From Wolbachia endosymbiont of Folsomia candida (GTDB taxonomy: Bacteria; Pseudomonadota; Alphaproteobacteria; Rickettsiales; Anaplasmataceae): DNA of 64,000 nt. Shown piece by piece: positions 54,730 to 64,000 of the stretch. The position numbers were made by a program, and so were the translations under genes. The notes under the pieces are model-generated. The model did not search any database. It saw only the letters and a list, made by a program, of their open reading frames with translations, and was not told where the DNA came from. The stretch lies in assembly GCF_001931755.2 (NCBI RefSeq), contig NZ_CP015510.2, forward strand, positions 1,426,001-1,490,000. Direction: 5' to 3'. How positions within the stretch are numbered: position 1 is the first letter of the stretch; every line of letters starts with the position of its first letter.

Positions 54730-56001
54730 ATGAAGGTTTTAGTCATAGGTTCCGGTGGACGTGAGCACGCCCTACTTTGGGCTTTAAAAAAATCTCCTAT
54801 GTTAACTGAATTATACGTCACTCCTGGCCGCAAGGCTATGGAAAATTTTGCGATTCTTGTGGATATAAATATTCAAAATTCAATGGATGTGACACAATTT
54901 TGTAAGAGAGAAAATATAGAATTGGTAATTATTGGTCCAGAACAATCAATAATTAATGGACTCTCTGACGATTTAGCTGCAGAGGGAATAAACGTCTTTG
55001 CGCCAAGCCAAGCAGCTGCAAAACTTGAAGCATCAAAATCTTTTACCAAAGAACTATGCAAACAATATGGTATACCAACTGCCAAGTACGAGCGTTTTGT
55101 CGATGAAAAATTAGCTAAAAATTTTGTACAGGGCAATAAAGTAAAATTTCCGCTCGTAGTGAAAGCAAATGGACTTGCAGCAGGGAAAGGCGTAATAATA
55201 TGTTACACAGAAGATGAAGCTTTTTCAGCAATAGATTTAATGTTAGTGGAGAAAAAATTTGGTGAATCAGGTGAAGAAATAATCATAGAAGAATTTTTAA
55301 CTGGAGAAGAAGTAAGTTTTTTTGCTCTTATTGATGGGTCGAAGGTGGTAACCTTTGGATATGCAAAGGATTACAAACGAGCTGATGAAAATGATGAAGG
55401 TCAAAATACCGGAGGTATGGGGTCATATTCCTCACCTTCAATTATAAATAAAGATATGGAACAAAAAATTGTTCAAAGAATAATATATCCTACAATTCAA
55501 GCATTAGTTAATATGGGCACTCCTTATAAGGGAATACTATTTGCTGGTTTAATGCTTTGCAAAGACGGCCCAAAACTTCTTGAGTATAATGTCAGGTTTG
55601 GTGATCCAGAAGCACAATCCATATTACCTAGGCTTGATTCTAATTGTGATTTGTTAAAATTGATGTTGTCAGTTGCACAAGGAAAGCTAAATGCAAAAAC
55701 AGTGGAACTGAATAATAAATCTACAATTTGTGTAGTTGTAGTAAGCAAAGGATATCCAGGTGAATATCAAAAGGGAGAAGTAATTAAAGGATTGGATAAA
55801 ATCGAAAGTATGCCTGGCATATTGGTATTTCATGCTGGTACAAAACTGGATTCAAACGGTGATTGGATTTCTGATGGTGGAAGAGTATTAAATATAGTAG
55901 CAGAAGGAGACACAATAGAAGAAGCAAAAACTAAAGTATATTCAGCGTTGAATTTCTTAGAGTGGCCAGGTGGATTTTTTAGATATGATATAGGTAGCTA
56001 A
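54730..56001 (+). CDS. purD: Phosphoribosylamine--glycine ligase
   Basis: The gene encodes 423 aa from the ATG at 54730 with GAGGAAATAAAG before it; an open frame upstream overlapping serS is rejected. This ATP-grasp enzyme makes GAR in purine synthesis. MKVLVIGSGGREHALLWAL, VVKANGLAAGKGV, EEFLTGEEVSFF, GQNTGGMGSYSS and RFGDPEAQ are canonical. Purine synthesis is retained in Wolbachia but not in Rickettsia, which supports the organism call. It overlaps the end of convergent tmk by 4 bp. Confidence 0.97.
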   Translation: MKVLVIGSGGREHALLWALKKSPMLTELYVTPGRKAMENFAILVDINIQNSMDVTQFCKRENIELVIIGPEQSIINGLSDDLAAEGINVFAPSQAAAKLEASKSFTKELCKQYGIPTAKYERFVDEKLAKNFVQGNKVKFPLVVKANGLAAGKGVIICYTEDEAFSAIDLMLVEKKFGESGEEIIIEEFLTGEEVSFFALIDGSKVVTFGYAKDYKRADENDEGQNTGGMGSYSSPSIINKDMEQKIVQRIIYPTIQALVNMGTPYKGILFAGLMLCKDGPKLLEYNVRFGDPEAQSILPRLDSNCDLLKLMLSVAQGKLNAKTVELNNKSTICVVVVSKGYPGEYQKGEVIKGLDKIESMPGILVFHAGTKLDSNGDWISDGGRVLNIVAEGDTIEEAKTKVYSALNFLEWPGGFFRYDIGS

Positions 56002-56603
56002 GCCAAATGCCTTAGTTTAAGAAGCCTAATAATTTCAGCGTGAACTTCATTTTCATTTTTTGTTCTAATCTCAGTGAGAATATAGCACCTGCCTGGTTCT
56101 TTTGTAGCTATTCCTTTGAGCCCTTTTCTAGCTTTATTATAAAAATCAACATCCATCTCTTCATATTTATTTTTATCTTGCGCTCTACTTAATCCAACAT
56201 CAACATCAATATCTAAAATGAATGTGATATCTGGAAGTTTTATTTCCAGTAACTTGTGCAATTTTCTTATGAGCTCCAAGTCAACACTAAGTCCATATCC
56301 TTGATATGCAATAGTTGAATCAATAAATCGATCACAAATTACTACTTTCCCTATTTCAAGAGACGGTAATATTAATTTTTTCATATGCTCATATCTCATT
56401 GAGACAAGCAATAGGAGTTCAGAAATAGGATCAATATCAGTTTTCAACAATACTCCTCTTATTTTTTCTGCGAAATCAGTGCCTCCTGGTTCTCTGGTTA
56501 ACACTACGTTATCTTCTCCATGAATTTGCTTGAAATAATCTGCAAGCATCTTGGATTGTGTCGTTTTTCCAGAGCCGTCTATCCCTTCAAATGTTATGAA
56601 CAT
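55998..56603 (-). CDS. tmk: Thymidylate kinase
   Basis: The gene encodes 201 aa from the ATG at 56603; the longer frame adds 18 residues without family similarity. It phosphorylates dTMP to dTDP. The P-loop FEGIDGSGKTTQSKML, TREPGGT and VICDRFIDSTIAYQGYG are typical. It converges on purD. Confidence 0.96.
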   Translation of the reverse strand: MFITFEGIDGSGKTTQSKMLADYFKQIHGEDNVVLTREPGGTDFAEKIRGVLLKTDIDPISELLLLVSMRYEHMKKLILPSLEIGKVVICDRFIDSTIAYQGYGLSVDLELIRKLHKLLEIKLPDITFILDIDVDVGLSRAQDKNKYEEMDVDFYNKARKGLKGIATKEPGRCYILTEIRTKNENEVHAEIIRLLKLRHLA

Positions 56604-56712
56604 AAATTTTAAATTATGAAAAGCTTGCAAATAGTATACATAGAAACCGTTTGACACTTAAGTAATAAAATCATAAATTATACGTAATATACTAACGTTT
56701 CACTTTAAGCTT

Positions 56713-57285
56713 ATGGTTGCTCTTAATACACCTAAGGTAGATTTTGACTTCATTGCAAAGGATTTTAATCTTTTGGGGGTGGATAACAAACACTATACAT
56801 TAAGTGAATGTTGTGGCGAAAATGGTCTTATTGTAATGTTCATATGCAATCACTGTCCTTACGTTCAGTCAATTATTAGCAATTTAGTCAGTGATATTGA
56901 TCTATTGAAAAAAGATCACCAGGTAAATGCTGTTGCAATAATGCCAAATGATGTGAATGAATATCCGGAAGATTCATTAGAAAATATGATCAATTTTGCC
57001 AAGAAAAATAAATTCACATTTCCATATCTCATTGATAGCACACAAGAAGTAGCAAGAGAGTACGGTGCTGTCTGTACTCCTGATTTTTTTGGTTTTAATT
57101 CCAATTTAAATCTTTGTTATCGTGGACGTTTTAATGATGCAAAAAAAGAGAGAATCCCAGGTTATGAGGTGGGAAGTAGTGATTTATTTCAAGCCATGAA
57201 ATTTGTTGCAGAAACAGGTACTTGTCCATCTGATCAAAAGTCCAGTATCGGCTGCTCAATTAAATGGTCTAATCCTACAGGTTAA
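56713..57285 (+). CDS. Thioredoxin-like (peroxiredoxin-like) protein
   Basis: The 190-aa protein has a thioredoxin fold without a signal peptide. The active-site region is VMFICNHCPYVQS, a CxxC variant (C-N-H-C) typical of the PRX_like1/AhpC-TSA-like group. It continues with YPYLIDSTQEVAREYGAVCTPDFFGF, including the cis-Pro loop. The C-terminus has two further cysteines (TCPSDQKSSIGCSIKW). It is probably a cytosolic thiol reductase or peroxidase; the substrate is unknown. The next gene starts 5 bp downstream. Confidence 0.8.
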   Translation: MVALNTPKVDFDFIAKDFNLLGVDNKHYTLSECCGENGLIVMFICNHCPYVQSIISNLVSDIDLLKKDHQVNAVAIMPNDVNEYPEDSLENMINFAKKNKFTFPYLIDSTQEVAREYGAVCTPDFFGFNSNLNLCYRGRFNDAKKERIPGYEVGSSDLFQAMKFVAETGTCPSDQKSSIGCSIKWSNPTG

Positions 57286-57290
57286 ATATC

Positions 57291-59006
57291 ATGCACAGCA
57301 CTTCTCAGTACTTGTTTGATATTATAATTTTACTTTCTGCTGCTGTATTCATAGTCATAGCCTTTTGGAAGATGAATATTAGTCCAGTGCTTGGTTATTT
57401 TGTTGCTGGGGCATTGACTAATCTTCCTGGATTAGAATTAATACATTCAGCTGCAGTAATGGAAAATCTTGCAGAATTTGGCGTAGTTTTTCTGCTATTT
57501 ATTATAGGTCTTGAATTAACATTTGAGCGATTAATTGCCATGCGCATCCATGTATTTGGTTTTGGCTCTCTTCAAGTTGTAGTTACAACAATAGCAATAT
57601 GGTGTGTTGCCCGTGCTTTTGGAGCAGATTCAAAGACAGCACTGGTTATTGGTGGCAGCCTTGCATTATCATCAACAGCGATGGTATTGCAGGTTCTGCA
57701 AGAAAAAGGTCATCAGGCAACACAAGTAGGTAGATTATCCATTGCCGTACTTTTATTACAGGATTTTGCAGTAGTCCCTTTGATAGTGTTTATAAACATA
57801 CTAGGTGGCAATTCCGAGGGTAGCATTATAAGCTCATTAGTACAGTCATTAGGACAAGCAGCTATTGCTTTAGTACTAATATTCATAATTGGCAGGCTGC
57901 TCCTTAGACCTCTATTTTCAGTTATTGCTAAAATGGAGAGTAATGAAATATTTGTAGCAACAACACTTTTGATAGTGCTCGGAGCAGCTTATGTTACTGA
58001 ACATTTTAATTTATCGATGGCACTCGGAGCATTCGTTGCTGGATTATTAGTTGCAGAAACAGAACATAGACTTTCCGTAGAACATGCAGTCTTGCCATTT
58101 AAGGATTTATTTCTTGGGCTATTTTTTATGACTGTTGGTATGTCTATGGACATTCAACTTTTATTCAGTCAATTACCTCTCATTACTTTACTGTCTATTA
58201 TCCTTATTGTTTTAAAAACATCCATAATATATACTTTGTGTAGATTTTTTGGATTTAAGGCTGCACCTGCTATACAAGCAGGATTACTACTTGCGCAAGG
58301 TGGTGAGTTTGCATTTATTTTATTTCGTTTAGCAAGTGGACTGGAAGTATTAGACAAGGACGTTGCTCAAATACTTATGATATTAACTACAGTAACAATG
58401 GCTTTCACTCCTCTTTTATCAGGAATCGGAGATTGGATAGCAAATTCATCAAGTAGTGAAGTAATATTAGACGATGAAGCAGTAGAGACAGACACACAAG
58501 ATCTGCACAATCATGTAATAGTTGCTGGGTTTGGTAGAGTTGGATACATGGTAACAAAAATGCTTACTGCGGAACATTTAAGTTACGTTGTTGTGGACAT
58601 TCAATCAAAAATAGTCAAGGAAGGAAAAAGTGATGGTTTTCCTATATACCTTGGCGATGTTACAAGACCAGAGATTTTAGAATCAATAGGAATAGAAAGA
58701 GCGCAAGCAATTGTCATCTCAATAAAAAATGAGGTCACTATAAAAAAGATTGTTTCTTTAGTTGCAGCAAATTTTCCGCATGTAAATATTATAATACGTT
58801 TGCCTGATCTAAGTAATGTAGAAATTTATAAAGATCTAGGGGCTAGTAAAATTATTCCTGAAACATCTGAAATAGGACTGCAGCTTGGTGCAGCAGCGCT
58901 CAGCTTAAGTGGAATTAGTGAAGGCGGAGTGACATCTTTAAAAAGTAGATTCAGAAAAGGCAATTATAGTATGCTAAAAGATCTTGGCAGCGAAAAAGAT
59001 GAATAG
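57291..59006 (+). CDS. CPA2 monovalent cation:proton antiporter (KefB-like)
   Basis: The 571-aa protein has about 12-13 TM segments forming a Na+/H+-exchanger domain (residues 1-385), including ALGAFVAGLLVAETEHR and GLFFMTVGMSMD. A cytosolic TrkA-N Rossmann domain follows (HVIVAGFGRVGYMV, about 405). KefB/KefC members exchange K+ for H+; here no glutathione-site test is possible by eye, so Na+ or K+ cannot be decided. It would help set pH and ion balance. It is translationally close to the upstream thioredoxin-like gene (5 bp). Confidence 0.88.
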   Translation: MHSTSQYLFDIIILLSAAVFIVIAFWKMNISPVLGYFVAGALTNLPGLELIHSAAVMENLAEFGVVFLLFIIGLELTFERLIAMRIHVFGFGSLQVVVTTIAIWCVARAFGADSKTALVIGGSLALSSTAMVLQVLQEKGHQATQVGRLSIAVLLLQDFAVVPLIVFINILGGNSEGSIISSLVQSLGQAAIALVLIFIIGRLLLRPLFSVIAKMESNEIFVATTLLIVLGAAYVTEHFNLSMALGAFVAGLLVAETEHRLSVEHAVLPFKDLFLGLFFMTVGMSMDIQLLFSQLPLITLLSIILIVLKTSIIYTLCRFFGFKAAPAIQAGLLLAQGGEFAFILFRLASGLEVLDKDVAQILMILTTVTMAFTPLLSGIGDWIANSSSSEVILDDEAVETDTQDLHNHVIVAGFGRVGYMVTKMLTAEHLSYVVVDIQSKIVKEGKSDGFPIYLGDVTRPEILESIGIERAQAIVISIKNEVTIKKIVSLVAANFPHVNIIIRLPDLSNVEIYKDLGASKIIPETSEIGLQLGAAALSLSGISEGGVTSLKSRFRKGNYSMLKDLGSEKDE

Positions 59007-59072
59007 CTATAGACAATAGACTATTTATACAATAAATTATAGTATGTCACTTAAGGTATGTAAGGTACTATA

Positions 59073-60242
59073 ATGTTAAGCAGAGCAACTCAAGAGCTGT
59101 TTGAAGCTATTGATGAGTTAAATTTACAAAAATTTGAAAAAGCCATAAAAGATGGTGCTGATGTTAATTCATTTGTTGATGGCGATACACCATTAATGAG
59201 TATAATTTCAGCATGGGCAATTGATGGCAATAGTGAGGATGCATACAAAAGCATGGCTGACTTACTCATAAAAAATCCAAATATCAACATTAATATTCAA
59301 AATAGAAAGCAGAGAAATACTGCTTTACACATGGCTATTTCTTTTAAGCTTGCTGAAGCAGTAAAGCTTTTGTTAGCAGATCAAAGCATAGATTTTTCTA
59401 TTAAAAATGACTATCAGGTTAATAATTACCCTTATCCCCCAAATCGGTACAATGACACTGCACTAGAATATGCAAAAAAATTGGGTACTTCTGAAATTGT
59501 AAGGAAAATTGAGGAAGAGATATACAGACGTACCACGTTGTCTGATCAAGCTAAACTTCTATTAAAAAAAGCAAAACCACATATGGCAAAAGCTCTTATT
59601 GCTGCTGCATCCAGCGCTGTCTTGGTAGCTATTGTACTGGAATGCGGAATGTTACATACGTCATTAGCATTATATGCTATGATCGCTCTTAGTTTTCATA
59701 TGTATCTGCTAGGAAGATTTATATTTAATGGTGTATCTATAAATAGCCGTTTTCATGATAAAAGAGAGCTATTAATCTCTGGATTGGCATCCTTATATTG
59801 CTTTGCTGTATTTGCTGACATAGTAGCTGGCAATGGATATTTTTTTGCTTCACAGCTATTGTTCTCTGTTGGCACCCCACTGGTTCTATTTGAAGAAGTT
59901 AGTTCTATTGCCTGTTATGTAATAGATATATCTAAATCTTCTGAAATTGTTCCATACTCTATTCTTGGAATTGCTTTAGGTTTATTGCTTATCTGTTTAA
60001 TAGATATATGTAAAATTTTCAGGAATCGTTCCTTAGGTCCAAACAACCCTCCTGATGCGCGGCAACCTGAACCACTTTCCCGTATAGAACGCATGCTAAT
60101 TATGAGAGCTATAAATGAATCCATGAATGAAGTGCGGTTAGGAAATATAAATATAGATACAGAGCTGCGTGACATTCAGTTAGAAGTGCTAAGAAATATG
60201 GATGCTGCAAATGCGATGATGAGGGAAATAGTCCACCTTTAG
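59073..60242 (+). CDS. Ankyrin-repeat membrane protein
   Basis: The 389-aa protein contains about four ankyrin repeats in residues 8-150 ([22 protein letters not shown], ...[29 protein letters not shown], ...[21 protein letters not shown]). After a basic linker come about five hydrophobic segments (residues 170-320), then a charged tail ([20 protein letters not shown]). Ankyrin proteins are expanded in Wolbachia and several are suspected to meet host proteins. With this topology the ankyrin part would lie on one side of a membrane. No catalytic motif is seen. Confidence 0.72.
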   Translation: MLSRATQELFEAIDELNLQKFEKAIKDGADVNSFVDGDTPLMSIISAWAIDGNSEDAYKSMADLLIKNPNININIQNRKQRNTALHMAISFKLAEAVKLLLADQSIDFSIKNDYQVNNYPYPPNRYNDTALEYAKKLGTSEIVRKIEEEIYRRTTLSDQAKLLLKKAKPHMAKALIAAASSAVLVAIVLECGMLHTSLALYAMIALSFHMYLLGRFIFNGVSINSRFHDKRELLISGLASLYCFAVFADIVAGNGYFFASQLLFSVGTPLVLFEEVSSIACYVIDISKSSEIVPYSILGIALGLLLICLIDICKIFRNRSLGPNNPPDARQPEPLSRIERMLIMRAINESMNEVRLGNINIDTELRDIQLEVLRNMDAANAMMREIVHL

Positions 60243-60381
60243 ATGCAGAGCTCTAGGGTATAATGGAAGCATAAATAATTTTTTAGTGGGTATTTTGCAG
60301 CAAACTCATGAACAAACTGCTCTAGCTCTTTTAATTTTCATATTATTCTGTACAATATTTGTTTATAAGTATAAGATAACC

Positions 60382-61512
60382 GTGCTCGAAGAATTTGAAA
60401 TTGAACCTTTATTAAAAGGTAAATCTCCTAATCAAACCAAAGCTGTTGTTGCAATGTCCGGTGGAGTTGATAGTTCTGTTGCTGCAGCTTTGTTACATAA
60501 TTTGGGATATCAAGTAATCGGTGTGACTCTCCAGCTGTATGGAAGCACTGATAATGCTAACGCAAGAAAAGGCGCATGTTGTGCTGGGAAAGATATTTAC
60601 GACGCCAAGCGCGTGGCTGAAAGTGTTGGATTCCCTCACTATATTCTAAATTATGAAGAAATATTTAAAAAAGAGGTAATAAAGGACTTTGCAGACACCT
60701 ATATGCGTGGGGAAACACCTATACCTTGTGTAAAATGTAACCAAACAGTGAAATTCCGTGATTTATTGCAGGTTACGAAAAATCTGGATGCTGACGTGTT
60801 AGTGACAGGGCACTATGTGAGAAGATTAGAAAAAAATGGCGAAGTGAAGTTGTGCAGAAGCATTGATAAGAGCAAAGACCAAAGTTATTTTCTATTTGCA
60901 ACAACGGAAGAGCAACTAAAATTCCTTAGGTTTCCACTGGGTGGATTTTATAAAAATGATATAAGGAAATTAGCGAAATATTTTGGCTTACAAATTTCCG
61001 ATAAGCCAGACAGTCAGGATATATGCTTTGTTTCTGAAAGCTATAGTAAGACAATAGCAAAGCTCGCTCCTCAGTCTGTGCAAAAAGGTAAAATAGTAAA
61101 TACAGATGGGGAAATTTTAGGAGAACATAACGGTATAGTAAATTTTACAGTTGGGCAGAGGAAAGGCTTAGGTATTGCACACAATGAACCTCTTTATGTG
61201 GTAAAAATTAATACAAAAAGTAATGAGGTTGTGGTTGGACCGATTAGTGCGCTTATGCAAAAGAAGATACTAATCAAAGAATTAAATTGGTTAGAACAAC
61301 CAAAAGAGGGTATGGAAGTAACTGTGAAGCTCAGATCATCACACGCAGGGAGTTTAGCAACAATATATAAAACTGAAGAAAAAGATAAAGCTTGTGTTGT
61401 CTTAAATGATGACTACTTTGGAATTAGCCCTGGTCAGGCTTGTGTGGCATATAAAGATGAACAAGTTATTGGTGGCGGGTGGATATGCGCTCAACCAGCA
61501 AATTTATTTTGA
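60382..61512 (+). CDS. mnmA: tRNA-specific 2-thiouridylase MnmA
   Basis: The gene encodes 376 aa from a GTG at 60382, a start that gives the Wolbachia-like [13 protein letters not shown] leader before [17 protein letters not shown] (PP-loop). Other signatures are [17 protein letters not shown] (first catalytic Cys), [15 protein letters not shown] and SQDICFV (second Cys). It thiolates U34 of tRNA-Lys, -Glu and -Gln. The frame stays open for another 32 codons from a GTG at 60286 that would add a hydrophobic segment, so the true start deserves a check. Confidence 0.93.
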   Translation: MLEEFEIEPLLKGKSPNQTKAVVAMSGGVDSSVAAALLHNLGYQVIGVTLQLYGSTDNANARKGACCAGKDIYDAKRVAESVGFPHYILNYEEIFKKEVIKDFADTYMRGETPIPCVKCNQTVKFRDLLQVTKNLDADVLVTGHYVRRLEKNGEVKLCRSIDKSKDQSYFLFATTEEQLKFLRFPLGGFYKNDIRKLAKYFGLQISDKPDSQDICFVSESYSKTIAKLAPQSVQKGKIVNTDGEILGEHNGIVNFTVGQRKGLGIAHNEPLYVVKINTKSNEVVVGPISALMQKKILIKELNWLEQPKEGMEVTVKLRSSHAGSLATIYKTEEKDKACVVLNDDYFGISPGQACVAYKDEQVIGGGWICAQPANLF

Positions 61513-61601
61513 CGTATAGTCTAAATCTAGCATAACATTTTCTTGTAATTTCGCTTAATATCACTTATATTATAATAAGCGTGGTATCATAGGTATAGGT
61601 A

Positions 61602-62903
61602 ATGATCAAAGAAGTTGAAGAGCTGATAAAAATTGTTGGTAAGGGTAATTTATTAGAGGCTGTATTCATTCGCTGCGGCAGTTTTCAACATGCTGATTTA
61701 GGTCGTCATATTATAGATCATAGAAATCACCTCGATCTTTCTTCGTTCATTAGAAAAGCAGAGGAACCACTGGATAGATATTTCAATTTAATGTTCAGTC
61801 TACAAGGACTATTTCTGATTCATACTCAAGCTTATAAAATTCTTGCTGAGAATGATCAGTTAAGTACTCAGGAAGTAATCGATAAAATATATGCAGCAGT
61901 TAGCAATAATATGCTGGGACAACAGTTAAATGAAATTATAAATCATGAACAGCCAACGGAAGATGAGAAAAAATTCAAGTTGCTTAATATTTTAGCAAAC
62001 CCAAAAGGCAACACTTTATTTAACAATGAAAGTGATTTTGAAGAACAAGTACTAAAGAGCGTTAAAGGGCTGCTAAAGATAAATTATGCGGATAAGTTTG
62101 ATAAAGAATTTAGCTTATGTAAAGAAGTGATCAGTCACTATTATTCTATCCATAACATAAAAACAGATAAAGATATTGCATTATTATTTTCTAGTTATGG
62201 CATCTTCTCTGTACACAGAAGTCATCAAGATATTTTGCCACTCAATCAATATATTAATGAGAAAGCTCAAAAGATAAATACCTCTGCGTGTTATAATTAT
62301 ATTATACAACTAACGCAAGTAATAAGGCAAATTGAGTTACCACATCAAAATGGATTCACCACGTATAGACTTGACAATAAAGGTATAGGTGACCTTACTA
62401 GAGAATTCAATACATCTGCAATATATGCAAATGAAGGTAATCAAGGATTTTCACATCCTAAAAGTATCAAAAGTACTCTGAAAAAATTACTAAAAAATCA
62501 AAACAGTGATGGATTTAGTGATGAGTTTGAAAAAAGAGTAACGGATCCTCAGAATATATATTACCAAAATCCACACCAAGAGCATAAAGAAGAAAAAAAT
62601 ACAAAATATAAAAACACAGCTTGCTGGGTTATTTTAGGTGCAGCTACATTATCTCTTGTGGTATGTATTGTTGATTATCTTTTTATGAAACAAAAACTAT
62701 TACAGCCATTTAAAGGTATTTTGCCACAAGACAATTTTACTAATCTAGCAATTGCTGCATTGCTTACTATTATAATAGTATATGCTGTGTTTCAATTGCT
62801 CAATTCACAACAAAAACCACCAGAGTTGCCATCTTCAATGGTTAATGAAATAAATGAAGTAGCGAGTGGAAGTGTAGTGAACACTACACATTACGTAAAT
62901 TAA
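61602..62903 (+). CDS. Unknown 433-aa protein with C-terminal TM pair
   Basis: No family recognised. Residues 1-330 look mainly helical, with no signal peptide (VEELIKIVGKGNLLEAVFIRCGSFQHADLGRHIIDHR; ...EEPLDRYFNLMFSLQGLFLIHTQAYKIL). Two TM segments lie at about 343-362 (ACWVILGAATLSLVVCIVDYLF) and 381-402 (NLAIAALLTIIIVYAVFQLL), followed by a short charged tail. The same ground plan, a large soluble N-part with a C-terminal membrane pair, occurs in the genes at 5420 and 13357. AT-rich TATTATAATAAG lies upstream. Confidence 0.55.
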   Translation: MIKEVEELIKIVGKGNLLEAVFIRCGSFQHADLGRHIIDHRNHLDLSSFIRKAEEPLDRYFNLMFSLQGLFLIHTQAYKILAENDQLSTQEVIDKIYAAVSNNMLGQQLNEIINHEQPTEDEKKFKLLNILANPKGNTLFNNESDFEEQVLKSVKGLLKINYADKFDKEFSLCKEVISHYYSIHNIKTDKDIALLFSSYGIFSVHRSHQDILPLNQYINEKAQKINTSACYNYIIQLTQVIRQIELPHQNGFTTYRLDNKGIGDLTREFNTSAIYANEGNQGFSHPKSIKSTLKKLLKNQNSDGFSDEFEKRVTDPQNIYYQNPHQEHKEEKNTKYKNTACWVILGAATLSLVVCIVDYLFMKQKLLQPFKGILPQDNFTNLAIAALLTIIIVYAVFQLLNSQQKPPELPSSMVNEINEVASGSVVNTTHYVN

Positions 62904-62967
62904 CATATTTACGATTATTTAATCACATGTTTTTATATTAGGATAATATTATGAAACGTGGGGATTT

Positions 62968-63468
62968 ATGGATATCACAACTGACATTCGAGTAATTTAT
63001 GTAGGATTTACAAGACGTACTGTGGCAGTAATACTTGACTCTATCATATTTTTCTTTCCTCTATTTATTTTGTATATTGCACTATCAGGTAATAATGAAA
63101 TCTATACCGATTTTCTTGATGAAACTAAACAATTAACATCTACTTATACAATCTTTACGTCAGTGCTGTGCGCAGTACTAGAAATATTAATGATAACAAG
63201 GCTTGGTGGCACTCCAGGAAAGCTGTTATGTGGTATATATGTCAAAGACGTAAATACATTTACAAATGTCACTCTAATACAAGCAACAATAAGGTGTGTT
63301 TCTCAGACAGTTTTCTCAATTATTTCTTCCTTGCTGTGTGATTATGTTTCTAGATATTCTTTGATTTTACCAATTTTAGTTTTAATATTTGCAATATTCG
63401 ATCAACGAAAACAAACTTTTTATGATAAACTTGCAAATACAGTAGTAATAGGATGTAAACCTAATTAA
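62968..63468 (+). CDS. RDD family membrane protein (second copy)
   Basis: The 166-aa protein has the RDD pattern: FTRRTVAVILDSIIFFFPLFILYIAL with Arg and Asp in the first TM, a second TM near 60-80, TPGKLLCGIYVKDVNTF and a third hydrophobic segment with a C-terminal FYDKLANTVVI. It shares the TPGKLL...VD/KDxNTF block and the C-terminal DKxADTVVV/DKLANTVVI ending with the protein at 24050, but is shorter. The specific function is unknown. GGGGATTT precedes the ATG. Confidence 0.78.
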   Translation: MDITTDIRVIYVGFTRRTVAVILDSIIFFFPLFILYIALSGNNEIYTDFLDETKQLTSTYTIFTSVLCAVLEILMITRLGGTPGKLLCGIYVKDVNTFTNVTLIQATIRCVSQTVFSIISSLLCDYVSRYSLILPILVLIFAIFDQRKQTFYDKLANTVVIGCKPN

Positions 63469-63528
63469 CATTTCTCTACAGCAATCAATATCATTGCTTA
63501 CTTATTGAATTTTTAAAATTATTTAATA

Positions 63529-63556
63529 TTGACGCTGTATACTTAAGTGTTAAAAT
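63529..63556 (+). promoter_or_regulatory. Putative sigma70 promoter upstream of the 67-aa gene and nuoG
   Basis: TTGACG and TAAAAT are separated by 16 bp, 26 bp before the ATG at 63583. It is the best -35/-10 pair seen in this part of the window. Confidence 0.5.
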
Positions 63557-63582
63557 AGAATGAGAAATTTTTAGGAATTTAT

Positions 63583-63786
63583 ATGGCAACGGCGAAGACA
63601 GCTAGTAAAAACAACCCTACTCAGCGTAAGAAAGCTGAGCAAAGAATGTATAAGGATAAACCAGTGAAGCCTGTTCTATATGTAAATCGTGATGAGCGTG
63701 ACAAATACATGTCTGCTCAATATGAAGATGGTAATCTGGTTGAAGATGAAAATGGTGATCCTATAAAATGGGAAGCTGTATCATAG
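63583..63786 (+). CDS. Small basic-acidic conserved-type protein upstream of nuoG (67 aa)
   Basis: The function is not recognised. The N-terminus is basic ([25 protein letters not shown]) and the C-terminus acidic ([21 protein letters not shown]), without TM segments or cysteines. It has an ATG, a promoter-like pair just upstream and a frame free of stops. nuoG begins 10 bp after its stop, so it is probably co-transcribed with complex I genes. Confidence 0.6.
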   Translation: MATAKTASKNNPTQRKKAEQRMYKDKPVKPVLYVNRDERDKYMSAQYEDGNLVEDENGDPIKWEAVS

Positions 63787-63796
63787 GTTTAAATTT

Positions 63797-64000
63797 GTGG
63801 TTAAAGTTACTATCAACTCTAAGGAATGTGAAGTAGAGCATGGTCTCACTATAATTCAAGCTTGTGAAATAGCGGGGGTGGAGATTCCACGCTTTTGTTA
63901 TCATGAGCGCTTGGCAATTGCTGGTAATTGCAGAATGTGTTTAGTTGAAGTGGAGGGTGGACCTCCAAAACCAGTAGCCTCTTGTGCAATGCCAGTTGCA
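63797..64000 (+). CDS. nuoG: NADH-quinone oxidoreductase subunit G, N-terminal part (partial)
   Basis: 68 codons are visible from a GTG start at 63797 to the window edge. [51 protein letters not shown] is the 2Fe-2S ferredoxin-like front of NuoG. Cysteines 34, 45 and 48 and a fourth at 63 are in place. NuoG relays electrons from NADH toward the membrane arm of complex I. No upstream ATG is available in frame close by, so GTG is the best start. Confidence 0.9.
   Translation, partial: MVKVTINSKECEVEHGLTIIQACEIAGVEIPRFCYHERLAIAGNCRMCLVEVEGGPPKPVASCAMPVA

Overview
The window looks like a Wolbachia (Anaplasmataceae, Alphaproteobacteria) chromosome segment. It is AT-rich, and the housekeeping proteins are Rickettsiales-like: a malic enzyme without a phosphotransacetylase tail, a stand-alone VirB9, and CPA2 and MrpD-like antiporters. 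Wolbachia-type protein-coding palindromic repeats (called WPE here) are scattered both inside and between genes. An IS5-family element, an ankyrin-membrane protein and many lineage-specific membrane or disordered proteins fit the same assignment. This is an identification from gene content, not from a database search, and the strain cannot be named. No rRNA, CRISPR array or prophage is visible. One tRNA (Leu, CAA) is present.

Layout. 1-5.4 kb: start of sdhB, bamD, a membrane protein, an intact IS903-group element inserted in a palindromic repeat, pgsA and malic enzyme. 5.4-13.1 kb: a 602-aa glycine-zipper membrane protein, a UvrD-like helicase, two tandem RAMA/DUF4357-like small proteins, glyA and an MFS transporter. 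13.2-19.4 kb: a giant modular repeat protein (1477 aa) and its single-module paralogue, sharing promoter, C-terminal membrane tail and terminator hairpin. 19.4-24.8 kb: mraY-rnhB, rnc, a small orphan gene, lipA-rpmB-dciA-like-RDD and tRNA-Leu. 24.8-31.5 kb: yebC, an M23 peptidase, an SPFH protein, pdhC (E2), orphans, virB9 and dgkA. 31.5-42 kb: an MrpD-like antiporter subunit, two tandem membrane alpha/beta-hydrolase-like paralogues, znuB, a Mth938-like gene, ispE and addA. 42-45.7 kb: three orphan genes on the minus strand. 45.8-57.3 kb: uvrB, petB-petC, a tandem Ulp1/C48-like cysteine protease, dusB, serS, purD, tmk and a thioredoxin-like gene. 57.3-64 kb: a CPA2 antiporter, an ankyrin-membrane protein, mnmA, orphans, an RDD protein and the start of nuoG.

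Two themes stand out. First, accessory genes arise by local tandem duplication: the RAMA-like pair, the modular pair, the hydrolase-like pair, and the duplicated protease domains inside one protein. Second, palindromic repeats have spread into essential genes (petC, pdhC, addA, an M23 peptidase) while keeping frame. In addA one half-repeat has grown into a five-copy 21-bp minisatellite. The strongest host-interaction candidates are the double Ulp1-like protein (51210-53273) and the modular protein whose repeat modules retain Shine-Dalgarno/ATG signals at their borders (13357-17790).
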